A DNA stretch of 34,899 bases. It comes from Sphingobacteriales bacterium (GTDB lineage Bacteria; Bacteroidota; Bacteroidia; AKYH767-A; OLB10). The notes beneath the pieces were generated by a model. That model saw only the letters and a program-made list of their open reading frames with translations, ran no database searches and was not told the DNA's origin. Positions 15,341-22,455 of this stretch are shown one piece after another (positions within the stretch are counted from its first letter, which is position 1; the number at the start of each line of letters is the position of its first letter). Made by a program: the position numbers and the translations under genes. The stretch spans positions 1 through 34,899 of the forward strand of contig JAJTFW010000015.1 in the NCBI GenBank assembly GCA_021299095.1. The letters run 5' to 3'.

Positions 15341-16273
15341 TTAACGTTTGCCCAGTACGAGTACGGATTCAGGATTCAACCGGGACTCTTGGCACCAGAA
15401 AGGTTGATGTAGGATCGTTATCAGGCTATATCCATCAACTGTTTTATCCGGATGTGTATGAAGAAGGAACAGTTCTGGTCGAGTTGCAGCTACTCTGCTA
15501 ATCGGGACACGGCACTTCAGTTCAATAGTAGATGGCAATACGGCTTCATGTCGGCTGCATCGCACTGGTATTTTCAGCACAACCTCGGTCGATGGCTCGA
15601 ATGGTTGATACATCCACACCGATTGGTTTGAGGTAAATGTCTGGACCGAATCCTTGAGTTTGACCTGCATTCGGTAAAATCCCGTATGGTTGCTGTTGAA
15701 TTGCAAGGAGTCCGGCGGTGCGATGACAGCAACGGCACTTCGAATCGCGTTGAACGAGTAAATGGTGATGCTGTCTGGTACAAGTACGGCTGGAGAAGAA
15801 GGAAGGAAACGAGCGTCGGGTTTGGGATTCCAACTTGTTTTTACCGGAGTACGTGATTGGTACAATCCCTTTGAAACAATTGGAAGCAATTCCGGCTGGA
15901 GGGTAAGCACTTTTACGTCAGGATGTTCCTTTCGCAGAAGTGATACGATGTGTTCACGTACATGAATCGTGCTGTCTGTCGTGCGATGGGGGAGGGAACC
16001 CGGTTGAATCACTTCGCGACCGAGCATGGATTGCACACCCAGCAGTTGAAAGCCTTTGCCTTGTAGTTCAATGGTTACCGATTGCTTGTCCGATAGACCG
16101 GAAACGGCATGCTGGGGCAATGAGTAATCGACCGGAATACTTAGCTGAACGGAATACGTTTTGTTCAAGGCATTCACCGTCCAGATGATGGCAGCAAGTA
16201 GAACGCAAAAGGCAAAGGTGAACGCCTCCTGGCGGCGGCCGGCGAAAATGGAAATTAAACGGTTCGCAGTCAC
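15341..16273 (-). CDS. YbbR-domain (CdaR-like) membrane-anchored protein
   Basis: The 310-residue protein begins with GTG and has one N-terminal membrane helix (about 17-33) and an extracytoplasmic region with YbbR-type beta repeats, seen in segments such as VQLSIPVDYSL, VTIELQGKGF and VVLKIPVRCS. In Firmicutes, CdaR (YbbR) regulates the diadenylate cyclase CdaA; no cyclase gene is visible here, so that role cannot be assumed. The position between yajC and coaE is common in Bacteroidota. It starts 46 bp after yajC and ends 3 bp before coaE. Confidence 0.82.
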   Translation of the reverse strand: MTANRLISIFAGRRQEAFTFAFCVLLAAIIWTVNALNKTYSVQLSIPVDYSLPQHAVSGLSDKQSVTIELQGKGFQLLGVQSMLGREVIQPGSLPHRTTDSTIHVREHIVSLLRKEHPDVKVLTLQPELLPIVSKGLYQSRTPVKTSWNPKPDARFLPSSPAVLVPDSITIYSFNAIRSAVAVIAPPDSLQFNSNHTGFYRMQVKLKDSVQTFTSNQSVWMYQPFEPSTEVVLKIPVRCSRHEAVLPSTIELKCRVPISRVAATRPELFLLHTHPDKTVDGYSLITILHQPFWCQESRLNPESVLVLGKR

Positions 16274-16319
16274 TCCGCACTAAGGTAGTGCATTGAGTGG
16301 CATCGGTCCCTGGGAGGGA

Positions 16320-16643
16320 TTATTTTTTAGCTTCCTGCGGCGCGAATTGTCGGGAGGCTTCGGCTGAAACGGCCGACTTTTCGATTTTAACCCGAACGCC
16401 CTCTGCAATCTCTAGGGTTAAGGTTGAATCAGAAACCTCGATCACTTTGCCGTGCACACCACCAATGGTAACGACCTTGTCACCTTTTGTCACTTTGTCC
16501 TTGAATTCACGCTCCTGTTTGGCTTTTTTCATTTGTGGCCTCATCATGAAAAAGTAGAAAATCACGACGACCATCAGAATCATTACGAGCTGTTGCATGG
16601 GGCCTGCGCCTGAGGGCGACTGAAGGAGAATGTTCAGGAACAT
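16320..16643 (-). CDS. yajC: Preprotein translocase accessory subunit YajC
   Basis: The 107-residue protein has a single membrane helix (about 18-35, VMILMVVVIFYFFMM) followed directly by the family signature RPQMKKAKQ and the cytosolic domain with GDKVVTIGGVHGKV (about 53-66). YajC binds SecDF and supports the SecYEG translocon in the inner membrane. Size and order are typical. It begins 12 bp after the DUF1573 gene in the long operon. Confidence 0.96.
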   Translation of the reverse strand: MFLNILLQSPSGAGPMQQLVMILMVVVIFYFFMMRPQMKKAKQEREFKDKVTKGDKVVTIGGVHGKVIEVSDSTLTLEIAEGVRVKIEKSAVSAEASRQFAPQEAKK

Positions 16644-16655
16644 AGGGGTATGGTA

Positions 16656-17129
16656 TTATGGTTTGGTGTTAACTTTAATGACTTCTCCCGTAAGCCTAAG
16701 TACCCGAGTGGTCGGCGTGGTATTGGCGAGTACGGTGATATCCTTGTCAATTTGCCCTGCGATTCCTTCACTGTTGAACACCACCTTAATTTCTCCGCGT
16801 TCACCCGGCGAAATCGGATTTTCGGGGTAGCTGGGGGTTGTACATCCGCAGGAGGCTTTTACCTGTGAAATGATCAGGTCTGCAGTACCGCTGTTGGTGA
16901 AACTGAACACGTGGGTTACCTTTTCTCCGGAATTGATGGTTCCGAAATCGAATTGCATCTCATCGAATGTGAATGCAGGTGTTGCAGAATTCCCTGTTTC
17001 TCCTTCCGCACTCGCCGGATTGCTGACGATGTCGGGCGACACGCGCTCCTGAACCGAATCGTTGGACGACTGTGAACATGCTCCCAGTAAAACAAGCAGC
17101 ATTAGAAATTGGAATCGGTTATTCGACAT
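16656..17129 (-). CDS. DUF1573 lipoprotein
   Basis: The 157-residue protein carries a lipoprotein signal (LVLLGAC, Cys at about 18). A DUF1573 domain follows (about 50-155) with the typical FDFGTINSGEKVTHVFSFTN and the conserved KASCGCTTP motif (about 95-103), then an Ig-like ending. DUF1573 proteins are abundant and uncharacterised in Bacteroidota. It lies between nusB and yajC (12 bp on each side), a conserved order in the phylum that suggests an envelope role beside the Sec machinery, though this is inference. Confidence 0.9.
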   Translation of the reverse strand: MSNNRFQFLMLLVLLGACSQSSNDSVQERVSPDIVSNPASAEGETGNSATPAFTFDEMQFDFGTINSGEKVTHVFSFTNSGTADLIISQVKASCGCTTPSYPENPISPGERGEIKVVFNSEGIAGQIDKDITVLANTTPTTRVLRLTGEVIKVNTKP

Positions 17130-17141
17130 GGCTGAATCAGG

Positions 17142-18077
17142 TTATTCGACGAGTCCCCGCCCGGTTTTGTGAATTTTACCCTGGCTTTTCAATTCAATGA
17201 CCAATTTATCGATCACACCATTGATGAAACCTTTGCTGTTGGGCGTGCTGTAATCCTTTGAGATGTCTATGTATTCGTTTATGCTGACCTTAACGGGAAT
17301 GTTTTCGATGTTGAGGATCTCACACAGCGCCATTTTCATGAGGATGATGTCGACCAAGGCGATCCGGTCGGCATCCCAGTTTTTTGTTTTGTCGGCGATG
17401 AGTTGGTGGAAATAGCCGTCATCCCGGATTGTTTTCTGTATGAGTTCTCGCATGAACTGTAGGTCGTCCTCCTCGTCTTTGAGGATGGTTACCAAACGAA
17501 ACCCACCTTCGCGCTGAACTTCGGTTGTTTTGACCGCCATACCTTCAACGAGGTCCAGACTTTCAGCCCAGTAAATGCTTTTCTCCTCGAGGAAATGGGT
17601 GAAGGTCTCTGTGCCGTGAAAAATTTCCTTGATAAGCCATTTCAGGAATGCCCTTTGACCTTCCGCACCATGGCTTCCCCCCGATATGTACTGCAGGTAG
17701 GTGTCCTGCTGACGAATATGCTGAAAGACCTGTTTTACAGTATCGAGGTCCTGTTGCCAGGACATTTTCGATTTTTTGAAAGCAGCGGAAACTTCCGTGG
17801 ATTCTTCCAGCCAGCGGATGAATTCGAGATCATTCAACTTACTGGCGGCTGTGCGTCGTTTTCCCGTTACGAGCGACGCAGGCGCGTCTTCATAATACAG
17901 TCGGTCCTGGTGCGCCAATTCACTTAGGAAACCGAGAACGGTGAGATACAGTTCGTGCGTTTTTTCGGTTCCGTTCACCAGTTCCCGTTCAGCCCGGGCG
18001 ATGTCTTGCTGCTCGGATTGGAAATAGGAATACAGAGCCTGCATGACCCGTATTCGAAGATGCCTTCTGCTTAACAT
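17142..18077 (-). CDS. nusB: Transcription antitermination factor NusB, long Bacteroidota form
   Basis: NusB with NusE (S10) binds the boxA RNA of rRNA operons and supports antitermination. The product has 311 residues, about twice E. coli NusB. The N-terminus starts like NusB (LSRRHLRIRVMQALYSY), an inserted or extended helical region fills about 30-200, and the typical NusB core lies near the C-terminus (ALVDIILMKMALCEIL, then IPVKVSINEYIDISKDYS and FINGVIDKL). This layout is usual in the phylum, not a defect. It starts 18 bp after the leucine dehydrogenase gene. Confidence 0.93.
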   Translation of the reverse strand: MLSRRHLRIRVMQALYSYFQSEQQDIARAERELVNGTEKTHELYLTVLGFLSELAHQDRLYYEDAPASLVTGKRRTAASKLNDLEFIRWLEESTEVSAAFKKSKMSWQQDLDTVKQVFQHIRQQDTYLQYISGGSHGAEGQRAFLKWLIKEIFHGTETFTHFLEEKSIYWAESLDLVEGMAVKTTEVQREGGFRLVTILKDEEDDLQFMRELIQKTIRDDGYFHQLIADKTKNWDADRIALVDIILMKMALCEILNIENIPVKVSINEYIDISKDYSTPNSKGFINGVIDKLVIELKSQGKIHKTGRGLVE

Positions 18078-18095
18078 GGTTGGTCGCAGTCCTGA

Positions 18096-19205
18096 TCAAT
18101 AGGTGGATTTCACCTTACTGATATCGGAGATGCGTTTTTCCGCCATGGCCATTGCGGCCACCTGGGTGTAAATTCCTTCTGATTGCGCTTTGCGGTGAAT
18201 ATCCAACGTAACGTTGTAAATCCCCTCGGTCTGGTTCAGTGCCCGCTGGCGGTTGTAACCTATTTTTTCGGAATAAACGTTGATGAGTCCCCCGGCGTTG
18301 ATGACAAAATCAGGTGCGTAAATGATGCCTCTGTCCTTCAGCATTTTGCTGTGGAGTACCTCATCAGCCAATTGATTGTTCGCGGCGCCGGCTACAATCT
18401 GACAACGCAGGCGGTTGATGTTCTCGGTATTTAATGTAGCACCCAGCGCACAGGGTGCGTAGATGTCCATTTCAAGATCGAATACCAGCTCTGGAGCTAC
18501 GACTGCAGCGCCATAAGTTGCGGAAACATGGTTGAGCTGCTCAGCATTGATATCACTGATGAAGACCTGGGCGCCTTCTTCGGTCAGGTGCTTGACCAGG
18601 TTTTCTCCCACATGGCCATCACCTTGAACCATCACTTTTTTTCCATGCAGCGCATCGTTGCCCCATGCGAATTTGGCTGAAGCTTTCATCCCCATGTAAA
18701 CACCATAGGCAGTGACAGGAGATGGGTCGCCACCTCCACCCATTGATTCGGGTAGGCCGGTGACATGCCGGGTTTCCATGGCAACGTATTCCATGTCGCG
18801 GGTACTGGTTCCCACATCTTCGGCCGTGATGTATTTCCCGTTCAGATTATTCACAAATCGCCCGAATTTCCGGAATAAAGCTTCGGTTTTGTCTTTGCGG
18901 CTATCACCAATGATGACTGCCTTTCCACCGCCCAGATTCAGGCCGGAAATGGCAGCCTTGTAGGTCATTCCACGTGAAAGCCGGAGCACATCGTTGAGCG
19001 CTTCAGCTTCTGAGGCATATGACCACATGCGCGTACCTCCCAGGGAAGGTCCCAATACGGTGTTATGGATAGCAATAATGGCTTTTAGTCCAGTTTCGGG
19101 GTCGTTACAAAAAACGACCTGCTCATGAAGGCTTGACGACAGCGACTCAAACACCGAACTGGCAACTGCTGGCATCTCGGCCTTCTTTTCTTTCACATCG
19201 ATCAT
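18096..19205 (-). CDS. Leucine (Glu/Leu/Phe/Val) dehydrogenase
   Basis: The 369-residue enzyme oxidatively deaminates branched-chain amino acids with NAD+. Catalytic lysines are K83 (MTYK) and K95 (GLNLGGGK), the substrate region LGPSLGGTRMW is at about 51-61, and the Rossmann loop GDGHVG is at 196-201. Length is close to Bacillus leucine dehydrogenase (about 364). I chose the ATG at 19205: an ATG-less extension to 19304 is possible, but a perfect TACCTTTG promoter element lies inside it and the extra residues do not fit the family. It is the first gene of the eight-gene operon that continues into nusB. Confidence 0.92.
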   Translation of the reverse strand: MIDVKEKKAEMPAVASSVFESLSSSLHEQVVFCNDPETGLKAIIAIHNTVLGPSLGGTRMWSYASEAEALNDVLRLSRGMTYKAAISGLNLGGGKAVIIGDSRKDKTEALFRKFGRFVNNLNGKYITAEDVGTSTRDMEYVAMETRHVTGLPESMGGGGDPSPVTAYGVYMGMKASAKFAWGNDALHGKKVMVQGDGHVGENLVKHLTEEGAQVFISDINAEQLNHVSATYGAAVVAPELVFDLEMDIYAPCALGATLNTENINRLRCQIVAGAANNQLADEVLHSKMLKDRGIIYAPDFVINAGGLINVYSEKIGYNRQRALNQTEGIYNVTLDIHRKAQSEGIYTQVAAMAMAEKRISDISKVKSTY

Positions 19206-19227
19206 ATCGGGTGCGATTACAGAGCGG

Positions 19228-19235
19228 CAAAGGTA
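19228..19235 (-). promoter_or_regulatory. -7 promoter element of the leucine dehydrogenase-to-nnrDE operon
   Basis: TACCTTTG matches TAnnTTTG exactly, 22 nt before the ATG at 19205. A T-rich run sits about 19 nt further upstream in place of TTTG. Its position fixes the start codon of the first gene and makes it the only evident promoter for eight genes. Confidence 0.65.
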
Positions 19236-19291
19236 GGCTTTTTTATACGCATGTGGAAAAAAAATGAGGAGGTGTCGGCTTGCATTTCGAG

Positions 19292-19299
19292 TATCTTTA
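19292..19299 (+). promoter_or_regulatory. Candidate -7 element of the ABC exporter gene
   Basis: TATCTTTA, one mismatch to TAnnTTTG, lies in the divergent region between the leucine dehydrogenase and ABC genes and would give a leader of about 60 nt. Confidence 0.4.
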
Positions 19300-19318
19300 C
19301 GCACTGAAAATCAAAGTA

Positions 19319-19356
19319 ATGAACCGGTGTTACCGAATGCGCCGGTTTAAGTAGGA
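19319..19356 (+). promoter_or_regulatory. Possible leader ORF and hairpin before the ABC exporter
   Basis: An 11-codon frame (ATG at 19319, TAG at 19352-19354; four arginine codons) ends on the AGGA ribosome-binding site (19353-19356) of the TTG-started exporter gene. A 6-bp inverted repeat AACCGG/CCGGTT (19322-19327 and 19342-19347) lies inside it. This layout suits translational coupling, but a chance ORF cannot be excluded. Confidence 0.35.
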
Positions 19357-19364
19357 AACGACCC

Positions 19365-21152
19365 TTGCGCCACCTTCGACCCCTTCTCACGTATTTTGGC
19401 CGTTACCGCTGGCACCTTTTGGGGGGGATTCTGTTTGTGACCATTTCCAACCTTTTTGGGATTTTTCCGGCTCAGCTTACCCGCAATGCCCTGGACCTCG
19501 TAGCCGAGCAGCTCGGTGCATACCGACTTGCAAAGGGCTTCGTGGTTTCCGACCTCGTGTACAAAAACCTCATGTCATCGATCTTCCTGTTCGGGTTGTT
19601 GGTGCTCATTATGGCCGTTTTGAAAGGCGTATTTATGTTTTTGATGCGCCAGACCATCATTGTCATGTCCAGGCATATCGAATACGACATGAAAAATGAG
19701 ATTTACGCGCAGTATCAGCGTCTTGGGCCAGCTTTTTATAACCGGAATAGTACTGGTGACCTCATGAACCGCATCAGTGAAGACGTCGGTCGGGTTCGAA
19801 TGGTTGTCGGGCCTGCCGTAATGTATGCCATCAACATGGTGGTCATGTTTATTCTGGTCCTTTGGGCCATGTTCAGTGTCAATGCCCGGTTGGCGACCTA
19901 CGTCCTTCTGCCCTTACCCTTACTTACCTTTTCAATTTACTGGGTGCACAAACGTATTAACCGTCAAAGTGAAACGGTTCAACGGAAGTTAAGCGAGCTC
20001 ACCACATTCGCTCAGGAGTCCTTTTCCGGAATCCGACTTTTAAAGGCTTTTGCTGCTGGTGACCGGTATGCACGGACTTACGCTAGCCTCACCGAAGATT
20101 ACTCCAATGAATCCATGCGTCTTGTGCGTATCAACGCCGTATTCATGCCTGTCATGGCCTGGTTGGTTGGAATCAGTACAATTCTGACGGTGCTGATCGG
20201 CGGGAGGGAGGCAATGGCCGGCAGGGTAACCATCGGAAACATCGCCGAGTTCGTGTTGTACGTAAACATGTTGACCTGGCCGGTTGCCGCATTAGGCTGG
20301 ATCATCTCCATGGTTCAGCGCGCAGCCGCGTCTCAGATGCGCATCAACGAGTTCATGGAGGAAAAACCTGAACTCGTCAGTGGGTCAACGCCAATTCAAC
20401 GTATCAATGGTGACATCCGTTTCGAACAGGTATCCTATCGATACAGCTCCGACCGTGCGTATGCTCTCGAGGGAATCAGCGTGAACTTACCTGCCGGGAC
20501 TCTCCTTGGGGTCATCGGTAAAACAGGCTCGGGAAAATCCACATTCGCTCAACTGTTGCTTCGGATGATGGACCCCGATCAGGGAATGGTCATGGTCGAT
20601 GGAACGGATTTGAGAAAGTTGGATTTGGATATGTACCGCTCCAAAATCGGTTATGTTCCTCAGGATACGTTTCTGTTTTCAGATACAATCAGTGCAAATA
20701 TCTCCTTTGGTTGTAAGGGAGGTGTGAACCAGGAACAAGTGGAACAGGCTGCCCGGCTTGCGGTCGTTCATGAAAACATTGTCGGTTTTCCAGAGCAGTA
20801 TGATACCCGGATCGGTGAACGAGGTATAACCCTCTCGGGTGGGCAAAAACAGCGGGTGTCGATCGCTCGGGCGATCATTCGGAACCCCGATCTCCTGATT
20901 TTTGATGACTGCCTTTCAGCAGTAGATACGTTTACCGAGGCAAGTATTTTCAGCAATCTGCGTTCGATGCTTAAGGGTAGAACTGGCGTGTTTATTAGCC
21001 ATAGGGTGCATACGGTTCAGTCCTGCGATCACATTGTGGTGCTGGATAAAGGGCGAATTGCCGAACAGGGCTCGCACGCCGATTTGGTGGCAGCAGGTGG
21101 CTTGTATGCACAATTGTTAGAAAGCCAACTCAAGGAAGAGTCGGCCGCATGA
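19365..21152 (+). CDS. ABC exporter half-transporter (MsbA/MdlB-like fused permease-ATPase)
   Basis: The 595-residue protein fuses six membrane helices (about 15-310) to a nucleotide-binding domain (about 345-590) and exports lipids or drugs from the inner membrane. Walker A is IGKTGSGKST (about 384-393), signature LSGGQKQRVS is near 490 and the H-loop SHR is near 546. Walker B ends in DD (D514, D515) where an active site normally has DE, as in the degenerate subunits of heterodimeric exporters (TM287, BmrC). TTG at 19365 is the only plausible start: no ATG or GTG precedes it before an in-frame stop at 19320, and AGGA lies 8 nt upstream. No partner half-transporter lies nearby. Confidence 0.9.
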   Translation: MRHLRPLLTYFGRYRWHLLGGILFVTISNLFGIFPAQLTRNALDLVAEQLGAYRLAKGFVVSDLVYKNLMSSIFLFGLLVLIMAVLKGVFMFLMRQTIIVMSRHIEYDMKNEIYAQYQRLGPAFYNRNSTGDLMNRISEDVGRVRMVVGPAVMYAINMVVMFILVLWAMFSVNARLATYVLLPLPLLTFSIYWVHKRINRQSETVQRKLSELTTFAQESFSGIRLLKAFAAGDRYARTYASLTEDYSNESMRLVRINAVFMPVMAWLVGISTILTVLIGGREAMAGRVTIGNIAEFVLYVNMLTWPVAALGWIISMVQRAAASQMRINEFMEEKPELVSGSTPIQRINGDIRFEQVSYRYSSDRAYALEGISVNLPAGTLLGVIGKTGSGKSTFAQLLLRMMDPDQGMVMVDGTDLRKLDLDMYRSKIGYVPQDTFLFSDTISANISFGCKGGVNQEQVEQAARLAVVHENIVGFPEQYDTRIGERGITLSGGQKQRVSIARAIIRNPDLLIFDDCLSAVDTFTEASIFSNLRSMLKGRTGVFISHRVHTVQSCDHIVVLDKGRIAEQGSHADLVAAGGLYAQLLESQLKEESAA

Positions 21153-21180
21153 ACCGACTCCCTGGCTTTCCGTAAAAAAT

Positions 21181-21211
21181 TTTGGTTCGGTCGATTTTTT
21201 TGTTATTCTTG
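21181..21211 (+). promoter_or_regulatory. Promoter of the DUF3276 gene
   Basis: TTTG (21181-21184), exactly 19 nt, then TATTCTTG (21204-21211): a Bacteroidota -33/-7 pair with a single mismatch. The start site would fall near 21216, upstream of the ATG at 21241. Confidence 0.65.
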
Positions 21212-21240
21212 TCTTGGGAACCAACCTAAAACACCACCCG

Positions 21241-21594
21241 ATGAACGAATTCGAAACCCAGCAGAACCGCGACACACACTTCTCGAAGCGGATCAGAGCC
21301 GGTAAACGGACGTATTATTTCGACGTGAAAGCCACCCGTGGGAACGACTACTACATCACCATCACCGAAAGTAAGCGTAAGCCCGGTGAAAGTGAGGATC
21401 GTCCCTTTTTTGAAAAGCACAAGTTATTCCTGTACAAAGAGGATTTCGAAAAGTTCACCGAGGGCTTGCATGAAGCCTTGGATTTCATTCGCGAAAAGCG
21501 TGCTGGCGAGCACGATTCTGCTCCTGCACATCCAGGTTATGCCGAGGCTGGCCAAGGCTACTCCAACATCGAGTTCGATGACCTTGGACGATAA
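21241..21594 (+). CDS. DUF3276 (PUR-alpha-like) protein
   Basis: The 117-residue protein matches the DUF3276 family of small PUR-domain proteins, known in Borrelia and Bacteroidota as nucleic-acid-binding regulators. The core is RIRAGKRTYYFDVKATRGNDYYITITESKR, followed by a PFFEKHKLFLYKEDFEKF segment (about 58-75). The last 20-30 residues look disordered. A TTG at 21214 would add nine residues but lies at the predicted transcription start, so I chose ATG 21241. It has its own promoter and a terminator after it, so it is a single-gene unit. Confidence 0.88.
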   Translation: MNEFETQQNRDTHFSKRIRAGKRTYYFDVKATRGNDYYITITESKRKPGESEDRPFFEKHKLFLYKEDFEKFTEGLHEALDFIREKRAGEHDSAPAHPGYAEAGQGYSNIEFDDLGR

Positions 21595-21618
21595 GACGAA
21601 TGATTGAATAAACAGAGA

Positions 21619-21646
21619 AGCCTTGCGACATGCAGGGCTTTTTTTT
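21619..21646 (+). terminator. Rho-independent terminator after DUF3276
   Basis: An 8-bp stem AGCCTTGC/GCAGGGCT with one G-T pair and a 5-nt loop (GACAT) is followed by eight T residues. The opposing response-regulator gene ends at 21645, so on the minus strand the same hairpin has only a weak U-rich tail. Confidence 0.88.
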
Positions 21647-22448
21647 AACCTATTCGTGTAAGTTCGACATTGATATTGGCCTCAAGTGCCTCTATGATTC
21701 GTGAAATCGGATCGAGGTCGGATGGTATTTTTCCTTCTCTTAACAATTCCGTAAAAGTGCCGAATTGAGCTGCATCCTGTTCAGGACACAATAGGAATAC
21801 GGGTGATTTCAATTTATGTGCAGCCTGAAATGCCTGTTCGATTCCTGCAACGAGAGAGGGGTCTCCCAATCCGTTTTGAATCTCTGCATGCAGCTCGGGT
21901 ATTTGCCGCGAAAGCATACTTAGGAATACTCTGACATCGGACAAATTGTAACTGAACAAGTCGTGCACCTTTTCCATGCCTTTTACATCCCGAGTTTCAA
22001 CTCCCGGAAACTGCACCGGTTCTGCATTTAGCATTAAGGTTGAAAGCAGTTCGGTAAGATCCTGAGGACTATACGGCTTTGTGAGGTAGCCGTCCACACC
22101 GGCTTCTGCAGCATCTTGCCGGTCATGCTCTCCTGCATTGGCTGATATGACAACCAGAATGGGGCGTTTTCCGGATTCAGGGTTCAGGGAGCGAATGGTG
22201 CTACAAAGGGTATATCCGTTCATTCCAGGCATTTCAACATCGGTGAGTACAATGTCGAATGGTTCAGCATTGAAGAGGTCAAGTGCTTCTTTTCCGCTGC
22301 TTGCCAGCACGACGTTGGGCATACCCAATGAATTCAAAATCCGCTTACCCAGAAACAGGTTTACCCGGTTGTCATCAACCAATAAGACACGAATGGATTC
22401 GGCTGATTTTCCGTCGAGGGTCATGAATCGGAGGGATTCGTTGCTCAT
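21645..22448 (-). CDS. Response regulator with receiver and Hpt domains
   Basis: The 267-residue protein has a receiver domain (about 19-140): acidic pair D25/D26, phospho-acceptor D70 in LTDVEMPG, S102 and K124 (TKPY). A second part (about 150-265) carries HKLKSP with H211, the phospho-histidine motif of an Hpt domain. It lacks DNA-binding, histidine-kinase or enzymatic output domains, so it is a phosphorelay intermediate or a binding switch. It starts 7 bp after the CHU_C adhesin gene and is the last gene of the T9SS operon. There is no kinase in the window; its partner is unknown. It is not PorX, which has a PglZ domain. Confidence 0.92.
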   Translation of the reverse strand: MSNESLRFMTLDGKSAESIRVLLVDDNRVNLFLGKRILNSLGMPNVVLASSGKEALDLFNAEPFDIVLTDVEMPGMNGYTLCSTIRSLNPESGKRPILVVISANAGEHDRQDAAEAGVDGYLTKPYSPQDLTELLSTLMLNAEPVQFPGVETRDVKGMEKVHDLFSYNLSDVRVFLSMLSRQIPELHAEIQNGLGDPSLVAGIEQAFQAAHKLKSPVFLLCPEQDAAQFGTFTELLREGKIPSDLDPISRIIEALEANINVELTRIG

Positions 22449-22455
22449 AGTCGGA

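Noticed and set aside
19206-19304. Longer start for leucine dehydrogenase
   Set aside because: The added 33 residues do not fit the family and contain an exact promoter element, so translation must start downstream.
21214-21240. TTG start for DUF3276
   Set aside because: Lies at the predicted transcription start; ATG at 21241 starts the conserved domain region with a normal leader.
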